DNA of 64,000 nt from Paenibacillus sp. JCM 10914 (lineage in GTDB: Bacteria; Bacillota; Bacilli; Paenibacillales; Paenibacillaceae), in the NCBI RefSeq assembly GCF_001315105.1, contig NZ_BAZR01000027.1, forward strand, positions 1 through 64,000, read 5' to 3'. The position numbers and the translations under genes are program-made. The notes beneath the pieces are model-generated. The model worked only from the letters and a program-made list of their open reading frames with translations, searched no databases and was not told where the DNA came from. Of this stretch, positions 1 through 8,022 are shown piece by piece. Position 1 is the first letter of the stretch. Each line of letters starts with the position of its first letter.

Positions 1-32
1 ACCGCTATCGAGCAATCGATAGCGGTCTTTTC
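1..32 (+). terminator. Rho-independent terminator at left edge
   Basis: A perfect 10-bp stem (ACCGCTATCG and its complement, loop AGCAAT) is followed by CTTTT, so it terminates a plus-strand gene lying to the left of the window. It may also serve the minus-strand gene ending at 38, but the T-run for that direction would be outside the window. Confidence 0.7.
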
Positions 33-37
33 CTATA

Positions 38-747
38 TCACTTAGCCAAAATCTGTTTTTGCCCATAAGGAAGTACAGGCAGGGTTACGCTAAGATATAT
101 CCCATCCCTCACGAATTCGAGCGTTACTTCCTCGCCAGGCGACATGGAGGTAACGATGTCCTCCAACTCATCATACAACTGAATGTCGTTGCCGCCTGCG
201 CGCGTAATGACATCCCCGATCTCAAGCATACCCACTGCGGAAGTGCCAGGGAAGATCTCTATGACTTGACACCCTTGAGCGACTCACCCTGATATGTATA
301 ATGATTCATGCCGATCCAACTGGACCAGAAGGTAGAGCGGATATCTTGATCATTCTCCAGTACACTCTTCATATTGCGCATGAACCGATACGTACCGAAG
401 GCCATATTCTCCATCATCATATATTCTTGTTCATTTGACCACAGTCCGGTGTATTCAATAGCGACTAGCGTCCCGTCAGTATGGGGCTCGATCGTCCAGA
501 TCGTGAGCTCACCATCTTCGCCCTTAACGGTAAGCTTGCGGCTCGGAATAAGTTCCTCAATGACACCCGTGTAGGATACACCCCACCCGTAGTCTAAAGC
601 GATCTTGCCTCCAAGCTTCAAATCGATTTCACAATGTCGAGTTTCCCAGCGGTTACGCTCCTCCGGATCGGTTAAGGCTTTCCAAGCCCTCTCAGGGGAA
701 GTGCGGATGACGATTTCTCTTTTGACATGCTTATAAATAGTCTTCAT
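38..747 (-). CDS. SRPBCC (AHSA1-like) domain protein fused to a C-terminal PDZ domain; one base missing
   Basis: The N-terminal part (from the ATG at 747) is an SRPBCC/AHSA1 fold protein, with the early motif VIRTSPERAWKALTDPEERNRW typical of the family; these proteins bind hydrophobic ligands or chaperone partners, and the ligand here is unknown. The reading frame stops at 259, but the next frame continues without a gap into a PDZ domain (IFPGTSAVGMLEIGDVITRA) ending at 38. Restoring one G in the coding strand (plus-strand C next to position 265) joins both parts into a 236-residue protein. The start directly abuts the stop of the ArsR gene, so the two are one operon. Reading it as a single fused gene is an inference from frame continuity and domain order; two real genes is the less likely alternative because the PDZ part has no start or ribosome binding site of its own at a sensible place. 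Confidence 0.75.
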
Positions 748-1056
748 TTAAGATTCCTCCTCGAGATATTGTTGCAGTGTGCTTAGTTTGTGCTCCAGAA
801 TACGACCGATCTCATATTGCAGTTGAGAGTATGCTTGCTCAAATACAGGAGCATTCAAGCGATAGAAACAATACTTGCCTTCTCTGCGTTCAAGTACTAG
901 CTTCTCTTCCAGCAAAATGGTCAAATGTTTCTTAACCGCAGGCTGCGAGATATGAAATGCTTTCACGATATCGATCTGCGGCAGTTCCCGGTGCGCAACC
1001 ATATTCAATATCTGCCTCCGGATAGGATCGGAAATCGCCCGATAGATATCACTCAT
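748..1056 (-). CDS. ArsR-family winged-helix transcriptional repressor
   Basis: A 102-residue winged-helix protein with the ArsR pattern: AISDPIRRQIL at the N-terminus, recognition helix around ISQPAVKKHLTIL and a wing ending in REGKYCFYRL. The metal-binding ELCVCDL motif of ArsR/SmtB sensors is absent, so it probably senses something other than metal or acts as an autorepressor. The start at 1056 is chosen because GGAGGAGG lies seven bases upstream; an upstream in-frame ATG at 1083 would fall inside the operator palindrome. The stop abuts the start of the SRPBCC gene. ArsR plus SRPBCC pairs are common in Bacillales and often regulate their own transcription; that is the likely arrangement here. 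Confidence 0.85.
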   Translation of the reverse strand: MSDIYRAISDPIRRQILNMVAHRELPQIDIVKAFHISQPAVKKHLTILLEEKLVLERREGKYCFYRLNAPVFEQAYSQLQYEIGRILEHKLSTLQQYLEEES

Positions 1057-1079
1057 GAATGAACCTCCTCCCATCCACA

Positions 1080-1103
1080 TCATATAACCTAAAGGTTATA
1101 TGA
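1080..1103. promoter_or_regulatory. 24-bp palindromic operator, probably for the adjacent ArsR protein
   Basis: Perfect inverted repeat with 11-bp arms (TCATATAACCT and its complement) around a central AA. It sits just downstream of the minus-strand -10 box, where a bound repressor would block transcription of the arsR-SRPBCC pair. Binding by this ArsR protein is inferred from position and symmetry. Confidence 0.75.
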
Positions 1104-1110
1104 CGGTTCA

Positions 1111-1139
1111 AGTATAGAATACCAAATTTCAATTGTCAA
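1111..1139 (-). promoter_or_regulatory. Sigma-A promoter of the arsR-SRPBCC operon
   Basis: Reading the minus strand, TTGACA (1139-1134) and TATACT (1116-1111) are separated by 17 bp, a near-consensus vegetative promoter. The operator palindrome begins about eight bases downstream of the -10 box. Confidence 0.8.
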
Positions 1140-1163
1140 TAAAATCAAATTCATAAATTAGGC

Positions 1164-1192
1164 TTTACAATCACAATGAATTAGTGTACTAT
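1164..1192 (+). promoter_or_regulatory. Promoter of the ABC transporter operon
   Basis: TTTACA and TACTAT are separated by 17 bp, 37 bases before the ATG of the first ATPase gene. AGTGTA overlaps the -10 region and a weak inverted match (TAACAC) follows; this could be part of an operator for the YtrA-type regulator of the operon, but that is speculative. Confidence 0.6.
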
Positions 1193-1228
1193 TCAACTAT
1201 AACACCGATACAATGAAGGGGAGATATT

Positions 1229-2277
1229 ATGACAAGTTCCAACTTAATCACGAATACGAACCATTCATCTCATATAAATCATGCGACCATCTCACAGACT
1301 GGCTCTTCCTCGGAGACAAAGCAGCGTTTATCGGATAAGAGGCAAGCAGAACAACCTGTTGTGCTAATGGTAAACGGAGTTACGAAGACCATCGGCGGCA
1401 AGAACATCGTAGATCGACTGTCGTTTGAAATACGCCGTGGAGAAATTGTTGGATTGCTAGGTCCGAACGGGGCCGGGAAGACAACGACCATTCGAATGAT
1501 CGTAGGTCTAATCGGTATCTCAGGTGGATCTGTCCATGTTCAAGGGCATAACGTTCAGGAGCAGTATGTCGAGGCGATACGGCATGTTGGGGGCATCATC
1601 GAGAATCCTGAGTTTTATCCGTACATGAGTGGATACGATAACCTCAGGCAGTACCAACGAATGTCCGAGGGAGTAACCATTACGAGAATCATGGAGGTCG
1701 TAAAGTTAGTGGGGCTTCAGGATGCGATACACAGGAAGGTGCGCGGTTATTCCCTGGGTATGCGTCAACGTCTTGGGATCGCACAGGCCTTACTGCATAA
1801 TCCTTCGATATTGATTCTGGATGAACCCACAAACGGTCTGGATCCTGCGGGCATTCGCGAAATGCGTGACTATCTCAAGCAGATTGCACGGGATGAAGCA
1901 TAGCCATTCTCGTATCCAGCCACCTGCTCTCGGAGATGGAACTGATGTGTAGCCGAGTCGTTGTAATCCAAGAGGGCAAGTTGGTCACGGAACGATCCAT
2001 TGGTAGTAGCATTACTGGCGAAGAACTCACTACACTTACGATAAGAGTTCATGATACCGAACTAGCAGAGCGTGCGATAAGTAAGTTCGAAGACGTCCAG
2101 TTGCTTAATCATCGCCATACAGATGGATCAATCGTTCTCCAACTGACGGAAGAGCGCATACCCGAACTAATAGAAAGCTTGTGCGAGTCTAAGGTGAAGG
2201 TATACCGAGTAGAAGAGAACAAATCCTCGCTGGAAGAGGAATTCCTGAAATGGACGGGGGGTAACCGCATTGCGTAA
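1229..2277 (+). CDS. ABC transporter ATP-binding protein (BcrA type); one base missing
   Basis: Nucleotide-binding subunit of an ABC exporter. Walker A GPNGAGKTT lies at residues 78-86, followed by signature YSLGMRQR and Walker B ILILDEPTNGLD. The frame stops at 1901-1903, just before the switch histidine region; restoring one G beside position 1898 (GAAGCATA to GAAGGCATA) continues it as ...EGIAILVSSHLLSEMELMCSR, giving a normal H-loop and a 349-residue protein ending at 2277. The first 43 residues, before the ABC domain proper, are rich in Ser, Thr, Asn and His and are not part of the usual family fold. The next gene starts eight bases before the stop, which implies translational coupling with its permease. 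Resemblance is to the bacitracin/lantibiotic exporter ATPases, but the substrate cannot be read from sequence. Confidence 0.8.
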
Positions 2278-3028
2278 CTTTGGAAATCTGGTGTGGAACG
2301 AATGGCTTAAAATGTTTAAAAAACGCAGTTTTTTCGTACCATACGCCCTATTGATCGTCATGGTGATTTCCGCGGCATATCTATTGTTTAAGATCATCGG
2401 TGGTGGAGATAACGGTTATGCGTTTGCCAGAATGATGGTAAGTACCAACGGTATGGGCCAGATGATGACATTGCTCGCCATTGTGGTTTCGGCGGGTGTC
2501 GTAGCGAAGGAGCATAGTCTTGGGACCATTAAGCTTTTGCTTATTCGCGCCCAGAGCCGTACTGCGATCCTCGCGTCGAAATATGTAGCCGTTTTGATCT
2601 ATTCACTAACCTTGGTGGCACTCTTATTCGTTGTGTCGGTGCTAACCGGTCAGATCACATTCGGCATGGGCGACGGTTCAGCCGGGCTGAATGAGGTCCT
2701 AGTCGCGAGCCTATACAGTCTCATCTATACCGTCATCTACGTTACTCTTAGCTTCATGGTCGGTATATTGACTCGATCGACGGGACCGGCGATATGGATT
2801 GGCATGTTTATGGTCATTTCAGAGAATCTGGCTGTACAACTGCTCGCCCGGTATTCCTGGTCCAAATACTTGCTGTTTTTCAATGTGGATCTAGGTATGT
2901 ACAGCGGGGGCGGAAATACTCCTGTGCCAGGTATGAGTTTGACGTTCTCAATTATTGTGCTCGCTGTATATCTCCTCTTGTTCCTTGCGACAGGCTTTGT
3001 TACCTTTAAAAAACGGGATGTCGCGTAA
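2270..3028 (+). CDS. ABC-2 type transporter permease
   Basis: A 252-residue membrane protein with about six hydrophobic segments. The N-terminus starts MRNFGNLVWNEWLKMFKKRS, followed by a first membrane helix near residues 22-40, as in ABC-2/BcrB-like permeases. Start is the TTG at 2270, overlapping the end of the ATPase gene by eight bases. It ends with a short basic tail (KKRDVA). It presumably forms a dimeric exporter with the preceding ATPase; possible cargos are antimicrobial peptides or envelope components, not determinable here. Confidence 0.8.
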   Translation: MRNFGNLVWNEWLKMFKKRSFFVPYALLIVMVISAAYLLFKIIGGGDNGYAFARMMVSTNGMGQMMTLLAIVVSAGVVAKEHSLGTIKLLLIRAQSRTAILASKYVAVLIYSLTLVALLFVVSVLTGQITFGMGDGSAGLNEVLVASLYSLIYTVIYVTLSFMVGILTRSTGPAIWIGMFMVISENLAVQLLARYSWSKYLLFFNVDLGMYSGGGNTPVPGMSLTFSIIVLAVYLLLFLATGFVTFKKRDVA

Positions 3029-3073
3029 AAGAACGGAGTTCGAGATAGAGCGGCGGAAAGGAGCAACCCAATC

Positions 3074-3439
3074 GTGAGTATAGACTTTGATAATAATCTG
3101 CCGATCTATTTACAGATCATGACGTATGTAAAGAAAGAAATAATAATCGGTAACCTTCAACCAGGAGATAAAATTCCTTCGGTGCGGGAACTAGCAGGGG
3201 AACTTCAGATTAACCCCAACACGGTACAGCGAACATTTCAAGAATTGGAGCGTGAGGGTATTGTGGAAACACGGCGCGGCTTAGGCCGATATGTAACCAA
3301 TGAGGAGTCCAAAATCATGACCATCAAAAAAGAAATGGCCGGCGAACTGCTGGAGCGATTTATCCGCGGTATGCAGGAACTTGGCTTTCAAGAACAAGAT
3401 ATCGTATCAATCGTAGAAGATGCAGTCAAACAACCGTAA
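3074..3439 (+). CDS. GntR-family regulator, YtrA subfamily
   Basis: A 121-residue protein with an N-terminal GntR winged helix (LPIYLQIMTYVKKEIIIGNL, then IPSVRELAGELQINPNTVQRTFQELE) and only a short helical tail, which is the hallmark of the YtrA subfamily. YtrA regulators sit in and repress ABC transporter operons that respond to cell-envelope stress. GTG start with GAAAGGAG upstream. It lies between the two ATPase-permease pairs of the same operon, so it probably autoregulates both. Confidence 0.88.
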   Translation: MSIDFDNNLPIYLQIMTYVKKEIIIGNLQPGDKIPSVRELAGELQINPNTVQRTFQELEREGIVETRRGLGRYVTNEESKIMTIKKEMAGELLERFIRGMQELGFQEQDIVSIVEDAVKQP

Positions 3440-3461
3440 TCCGAAGTGGAGGTGAATTATT

Positions 3462-4163
3462 GTGCAACCTATATTGGAGACAAAGGGTTTAACGAAGACG
3501 TACATGGGTGGCCGAAAGGCGCTGCATGATGTGAATATTCAGATTGGCGGCGGCAAAATCATTGGGCTACTCGGCACGAACGGCAGCGGAAAAAGCACGT
3601 TCATGAAAATCGCCGCAGGATTGGCCCAGCCCTCGTCTGGGACCATCCAAATCAAGGGCATGCCTGTAGGACTGGAGAGCAAGAAGGCGGTCTCATTCAT
3701 GCCGGATCGCCCCGTAACGGAGTCCTGGATGAGTGTCGCTGATGCCGTCGCATTCTTCCGCGATTTCTATGAAGACTTTAACATGGAGAAAGCAAACAGT
3801 ATGCTGCAGTTCATGAATTTGAACAAGAGCGACCGCATCGGCGCTCTGTCCAAAGGGATGAACGAACGTCTTCAGCTAACACTGGCACTGTCGCGGGATG
3901 CCAGCTTGTATATGTTGGATGAGCCGATCGGTGGCGTGGATCCGGTTGCCCGGGGCAAGATCCTGGATGCCATCGTCGAGTTTTATAATGAAGATAGCAG
4001 CATCCTCATATCTACTCATCTGGTTCGCGACATCGAGCGGATATTTGACGAAGTGATATTTATCCGTAGCGGAGAAGTGGTGCTGCATGATGAAGTTGAG
4101 AATATTCGACTGAAGCATGGGAAGAGCGTGGATGACATGTTTAAAGAGGTGTATGCGGAATGA
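3462..4163 (+). CDS. ABC transporter ATP-binding protein (YtrB-like)
   Basis: A 233-residue ATPase with Walker A GTNGSGKST at residues 38-46, signature LSKGMNERLQL, Walker B LYMLDEPIGGVD and the H-loop LISTHLV. GTG start after GGAGGTG. The stop overlaps the start of the following permease (ATGA). Together with the YtrA-type regulator immediately upstream this matches the layout of ytr-type transporter operons; no substrate can be assigned. Confidence 0.87.
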   Translation: MQPILETKGLTKTYMGGRKALHDVNIQIGGGKIIGLLGTNGSGKSTFMKIAAGLAQPSSGTIQIKGMPVGLESKKAVSFMPDRPVTESWMSVADAVAFFRDFYEDFNMEKANSMLQFMNLNKSDRIGALSKGMNERLQLTLALSRDASLYMLDEPIGGVDPVARGKILDAIVEFYNEDSSILISTHLVRDIERIFDEVIFIRSGEVVLHDEVENIRLKHGKSVDDMFKEVYAE

Positions 4164-4906
4164 TGAACTTGCTCAAATACGACTGGAAGAGAAATGCGAC
4201 CACGTTGCTGGGCGCGCTGGCCGTATTGTTAATCATACAGGTGGCCATCAATTGGGGTGGTTCCCTATGGGGCTGGGGTATGGTGACCCGATTCGGATTA
4301 AGCATGATGGCTTATGTAACAGCGAGTGTACTGCTCCTGGTGGTTGCATGCAAGACGTTTGATTTCAACATCAAGGCGTATCACCGAAGACTGGTGCCTG
4401 TGCGCTCGGTATGGACTGTGGTCTCCGTGCTGCTCTTGTCTTGTATAACAACGTTCCTGTTATCCTGTTTTGCACTGCTGCACTTCTGGTTTTTCAGGAA
4501 CGTGACTGGAGTTGAATGGAATGAGCTTATTCTGCCGGAGTCTTGGCTCTTTCACGCGGTAACAGGAGCTATTTTAATAGCGTGGAAGTTTATCTTTTTG
4601 ATGCTCACCATTTTCTTTGCAATTACTGTATCTCGCAGTCTGGCCAGAAAGGGCAGCATTTGGATCGGGATCTTGGCGTTCTTCCTGCTCCATTATGTAC
4701 TCGGATTGCTCTCTCACATGATTTTTGGGGAAGGGAGCGACTGGATCGGGTCGATAAGCACCGTACCAATGGAGAGTGGAATCGACTTTCATGTTACGCA
4801 AGGTCAATATCTACTGGGATGGGGCTCCATCGCTTTTGAGGTCGTGATGGCAGCGCTCATTCTATATACGATGGTGTACTTGATTGACCGTAAGGTTGAA
4901 GTTTAG
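4160..4906 (+). CDS. Polytopic membrane protein, partner permease of the second ATPase
   Basis: A 248-residue protein with roughly six transmembrane segments (for example ALAVLLIIQVAINW and SVLLLVVACK). It starts at an ATG overlapping the stop of the ATPase gene, so the two are translationally coupled. It has no motif that names a substrate; position argues that it is the membrane subunit. Last gene of the operon, followed by a terminator. Confidence 0.75.
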   Translation: MMNLLKYDWKRNATTLLGALAVLLIIQVAINWGGSLWGWGMVTRFGLSMMAYVTASVLLLVVACKTFDFNIKAYHRRLVPVRSVWTVVSVLLLSCITTFLLSCFALLHFWFFRNVTGVEWNELILPESWLFHAVTGAILIAWKFIFLMLTIFFAITVSRSLARKGSIWIGILAFFLLHYVLGLLSHMIFGEGSDWIGSISTVPMESGIDFHVTQGQYLLGWGSIAFEVVMAALILYTMVYLIDRKVEV

Positions 4907-4930
4907 ATTTGAAGTAGAAGTGATGTTTCA

Positions 4931-4972
4931 AAAAAAGAGGTTGCCCAGCGGCAGCCTTTTTTACTATTATCC
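4931..4972 (+). terminator. Terminator of the ABC transporter operon
   Basis: Stem AGGTTGCC / GGCAGCCT (one G-T pair), loop CAGC, flanked by an A-run and TTTTTT. The A-run makes it usable in both directions. Confidence 0.85.
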
Positions 4973-4991
4973 AGCTTTAATCCTTAAACAT

Positions 4992-5032
4992 TATAACGTT
5001 ATATTCACGTGCCGAATGATCTGTGCTATGCT
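4992..5032 (+). promoter_or_regulatory. Promoter and candidate GntR operator of the glucosaminate-like operon
   Basis: TTCACG (5004-5009) and an extended -10, TGC-TATGCT (5024-5032), are spaced by 17 bp. A perfect 12-bp palindrome, TATAACGTTATA at 4992-5003, abuts the -35 box. Its position fits an operator for the GntR/UTRA regulator encoded at the end of the operon; this link is inference. Confidence 0.55.
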
Positions 5033-5071
5033 ATGTATAGGTTAAATTGTTAGCAGTAAAGGGGTGAGGAT

Positions 5072-6184
5072 ATGACAATATTGGAGCAGCGTTTCGTGCT
5101 GCGCAATGTTCGAACGGTACAGGACCAAGCTCGGTTTGACATTGTAATGGAGAACGGGTTTATCACGGATATTGCCGCCGCTAATACGGCGACAGCTCCA
5201 CATGTCTACGATGGTACGAATCAGTATGTTTCCAGTGGCTGGATTGATATGCACGTACATGCACACGCCAAGCTGGAACCTTATGGTGATGCCATCGATG
5301 AGATTGGTGTGAAGCAAGGCGTAGCCACAATCATCGATGCGGGAAGTTGTGGGGCGGATCAAATAGAGGAATTGGCCACGGAGATAGCCAAGGCGAAGAC
5401 GAACGTATATGCCTTCCTGAATATTTCGCGTATCGGACTGCAGCGAATAGATGAACTCTCCAATCTGGCGTGGATTGATGCAGCGAAAGCCATGAAAGCC
5501 GTGTGCAATTATCCGGACCTCATCATCGGACTTAAGGCAAGGATCAGCCGAAGTGTGGTCAAGGAGAATGGAGTCGAACCTCTGCGGTTGGCGCGCACGC
5601 TGTCTGATCAAGTATCGCTCCCATTGATGGTACATATCGGATCAGGGCCGCCACGGATTGAAGAGGTGCTCGAACTTTTGCAGAAGGATGACATTGTCAC
5701 TCATTATCTGAACGGGAAAGCGAACAATCTGTTTGATTCGGAAGGTAAGCCGCTGCGGGAGCTAGCTGCAGCTATTGCTCGTGGGGTGCACTTGGATGTA
5801 GGCCATGGGACGGCGAGCTTTTCTTTTGCCGTGGCGGAGAATGCCAAGCTGCACGGGATACACCCGGGCACGATCAGCACGGATATTTATCGCGGCAACC
5901 GGGTGAATGGACCGGTGTATAGCTTGGCTAATGTCATGAGTAAGTTCTTGTATCTCGGATACAGCCTGCAGGATGTCGTATCCGCCGTGACGGACCGCGC
6001 AGCGGGCTGGCTCAGCCGACCTGAGCTGGGTCGGATCCGCGTAGGGGATGCGGCTCACCTGACATTGTTTGAGATGAAGCAAGGAGCGCTGAGCCTCACG
6101 GATTCTGAAGGTGAGAGCAGAATCGCGGATCGGTATATCGAACCTAAAGGAGTGGTAGTCAATGGATCATTCACTGCATGCTAG
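5072..6184 (+). CDS. Amidohydrolase/deacetylase family metallohydrolase
   Basis: A 370-residue amidohydrolase-superfamily enzyme. The metal-binding HxH is in GWIDMHVHAHAKL (about residues 55-67); further candidate ligands are the Lys in GLKARIS, His in LMVHIGSG and in VTHYLNG, and the Asp in STDIYRG. It resembles the uncharacterised family I recall as EF_0837-like, which is found beside SelA-like and aldolase genes just as here. GTGAGG ribosome binding site, ATG start. Its 3' end overlaps the next gene by 23 bases. A role in deacylating or ring-opening an amino-sugar acid precursor for the rest of the operon is inferred from context; the substrate is not known. Confidence 0.8.
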   Translation: MTILEQRFVLRNVRTVQDQARFDIVMENGFITDIAAANTATAPHVYDGTNQYVSSGWIDMHVHAHAKLEPYGDAIDEIGVKQGVATIIDAGSCGADQIEELATEIAKAKTNVYAFLNISRIGLQRIDELSNLAWIDAAKAMKAVCNYPDLIIGLKARISRSVVKENGVEPLRLARTLSDQVSLPLMVHIGSGPPRIEEVLELLQKDDIVTHYLNGKANNLFDSEGKPLRELAAAIARGVHLDVGHGTASFSFAVAENAKLHGIHPGTISTDIYRGNRVNGPVYSLANVMSKFLYLGYSLQDVVSAVTDRAAGWLSRPELGRIRVGDAAHLTLFEMKQGALSLTDSEGESRIADRYIEPKGVVVNGSFTAC

Positions 6185-7265
6185 ATATGGATTGAAACGG
6201 GTAGTTAATGCCAGTGGCCGCATGAGTATTCTCGGGGTATCGGCACCGACGGATACGGTTATGGAATCGATGCGGGTCGGCGGGCAGAGTTATGTTGAGA
6301 TTGCCGACCTTGTGGATAAAGCAGGGGATTACATCGCACGAATTCTCGGGTCAGAAGCAGCGGTTGTGGTCAATTCCGCCTCAAGCGGCATAGCACTTTC
6401 AGTTGCAGGCATCGTGACTCAGGGGAATCGAAGACGCAGCGATCGTCTGCACCAGGAACCGATTGCCAAGAACGAAATCATCATGTTCAAGGGACATAAC
6501 GTTCAGTATGGTGCACCGGTGGAAACCATGGTGTACCTTGGCGGTGGCCACGTGGTTGAGGTTGGTTATGCAAATGAAGGACGCAAGGAGCACATTGCTG
6601 AAGCCATTAATGAGCGGACGGCTGCGATTTTGTATGTGAAGTCTCATCACTGTGTACAGAAGAACATGATCTCCGTAGAGGAGGCCGCGGAAGTGGCACA
6701 AGCACACGGAATCCCGTTCATTGTGGATGCCGCTGCGGAGGAAGATATTCAGAAATACGTGAAATATGGTGATCTTGCCATTTATAGCGGCTCCAAGGCG
6801 ATCGAGGGTCCAACATCAGGCATCGTCGGTGGGAAGCGGCAGTACATCGAATGGGTTAAAGCTCAATTGCACGGTATCGGGCGAAGCATGAAAGTGGGCA
6901 AGGAGACGACGTTCGGCTTGCTTCAGGCGTTGGATGAGTATACGGTGAAGGAAGACAAGAGTGAGCAGGAGAAGGCTGCGCTCGAAGAAATGAAAGTTTT
7001 ATCGAATCTGCCGGGTGTTGACGTGACTATCGTACAGGATGAAGCGGGACGAGCGATCTTCCGCGGACGTGTAAAAGTGGATGCGGAAGTAGCGGGTGTC
7101 AGTGCGAAGTTGATGAACGATCAGCTTCGCGAAGGGGATATCGCTGTCTACACGCGCGATTACGGCGTACGTCAGGGATATTTTGACATCGATCCACGCT
7201 CGCTATCCGGGGATGATCTACAGGTTATCATAACAAGAATACAACAAATTGCAGGGGGACAATAA
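6162..7265 (+). CDS. PLP-dependent ammonia-lyase, DgaE / SelA-like family
   Basis: A 367-residue fold-type I PLP enzyme related to selenocysteine synthase SelA. The Schiff-base lysine is K212 in YSGSKAIEG, and the cofactor-binding Asp lies in IPFIVDAAAEE. Characterised relatives (DgaE of Salmonella) remove ammonia and water from D-glucosaminate 6-phosphate to give 2-keto-3-deoxygluconate 6-phosphate. The downstream aldolase and sugar kinase fit such a role. Because a sugar kinase is present and no PTS, the substrate here may be unphosphorylated glucosaminate or a related amino acid sugar; that is inference. The start is inside the end of the amidohydrolase gene. Confidence 0.8.
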   Translation: MDHSLHARYGLKRVVNASGRMSILGVSAPTDTVMESMRVGGQSYVEIADLVDKAGDYIARILGSEAAVVVNSASSGIALSVAGIVTQGNRRRSDRLHQEPIAKNEIIMFKGHNVQYGAPVETMVYLGGGHVVEVGYANEGRKEHIAEAINERTAAILYVKSHHCVQKNMISVEEAAEVAQAHGIPFIVDAAAEEDIQKYVKYGDLAIYSGSKAIEGPTSGIVGGKRQYIEWVKAQLHGIGRSMKVGKETTFGLLQALDEYTVKEDKSEQEKAALEEMKVLSNLPGVDVTIVQDEAGRAIFRGRVKVDAEVAGVSAKLMNDQLREGDIAVYTRDYGVRQGYFDIDPRSLSGDDLQVIITRIQQIAGGQ

Positions 7266-7266
7266 C

Positions 7267-8022
7267 ATGGCGAATATGGACAAGCGACTTTACAAGAACC
7301 GTGCGGCATTAAACGTGCTGGCGGGGAGCATTCAGAACGCAAAGGAAGTATTTGAAGCATCCGAAGGGCATGTATTGGTTGGCGTGCTTTCCAAGAATTA
7401 TCCGAATGCAGCTGAAGCGGTAATCGCGATGAAGGAATATGGCTCGGCTATCGAGGATGCGGTTTCGATTGGACTCGGTGCGGGTGATAACCGGCAAGCG
7501 GCCGTCGTCGCTGAGATCGTGAAGAGCTATCCCGGCACGCATATTAATCAAGTATTCCCGGCTGTAGGCGCAACGCGGGCTAACTTAAACGGCCAGGACG
7601 GCTGGATTAACAGCCTGGTATCTCCATCAGGACAGGTAGGCTATGTAAACATCTCGACAGGACCGATGAGTGCTGCCGGATCGGATAAAGCCGTTGTTCC
7701 AGTCAGGGCGGCGATCGCATTAGTGCGCGATATGGGCGGCAATGCACTTAAATATTTCCCGATGCAAGGACTTAAGCTTGAGGACGAATATCGGGCAGTA
7801 GCCAAGGCTTGCGCAGAGGAAGGTTTTGCGCTGGAGCCAACGGGCGGCATTGATAAGGAGAACTTTGAGGCGATCGTAAGAATTGCTTTCGAAGCGGGTG
7901 TTCAGCAAGTAATTCCGCACGTTTACTCTTCAATTATCGATGCTGCTAGCGGAGATACGATCGTAAGTGACGTGCAAGAACTGCACCGTACGTTAAAAGC
8001 ACTGGTTGATCAATATGCCTAA
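7267..8022 (+). CDS. 2-dehydro-3-deoxy-phosphogluconate aldolase, DgaF-like
   Basis: A 251-residue class I aldolase-type protein, longer than classic KDPG aldolase (about 210) and matching the DgaF/EF_0839-like group. The probable Schiff-base lysine is in NALKYFPMQGLK, the analogue of the KFFP motif in KDPG aldolase, with a phosphate-binding segment PTGGIDKENF. It would cleave KDPG to pyruvate and glyceraldehyde 3-phosphate. ATG at 7267 is preferred over 7249 because GGGGGA precedes it and only one base separates it from the upstream stop. Confidence 0.8.
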   Translation: MANMDKRLYKNRAALNVLAGSIQNAKEVFEASEGHVLVGVLSKNYPNAAEAVIAMKEYGSAIEDAVSIGLGAGDNRQAAVVAEIVKSYPGTHINQVFPAVGATRANLNGQDGWINSLVSPSGQVGYVNISTGPMSAAGSDKAVVPVRAAIALVRDMGGNALKYFPMQGLKLEDEYRAVAKACAEEGFALEPTGGIDKENFEAIVRIAFEAGVQQVIPHVYSSIIDAASGDTIVSDVQELHRTLKALVDQYA

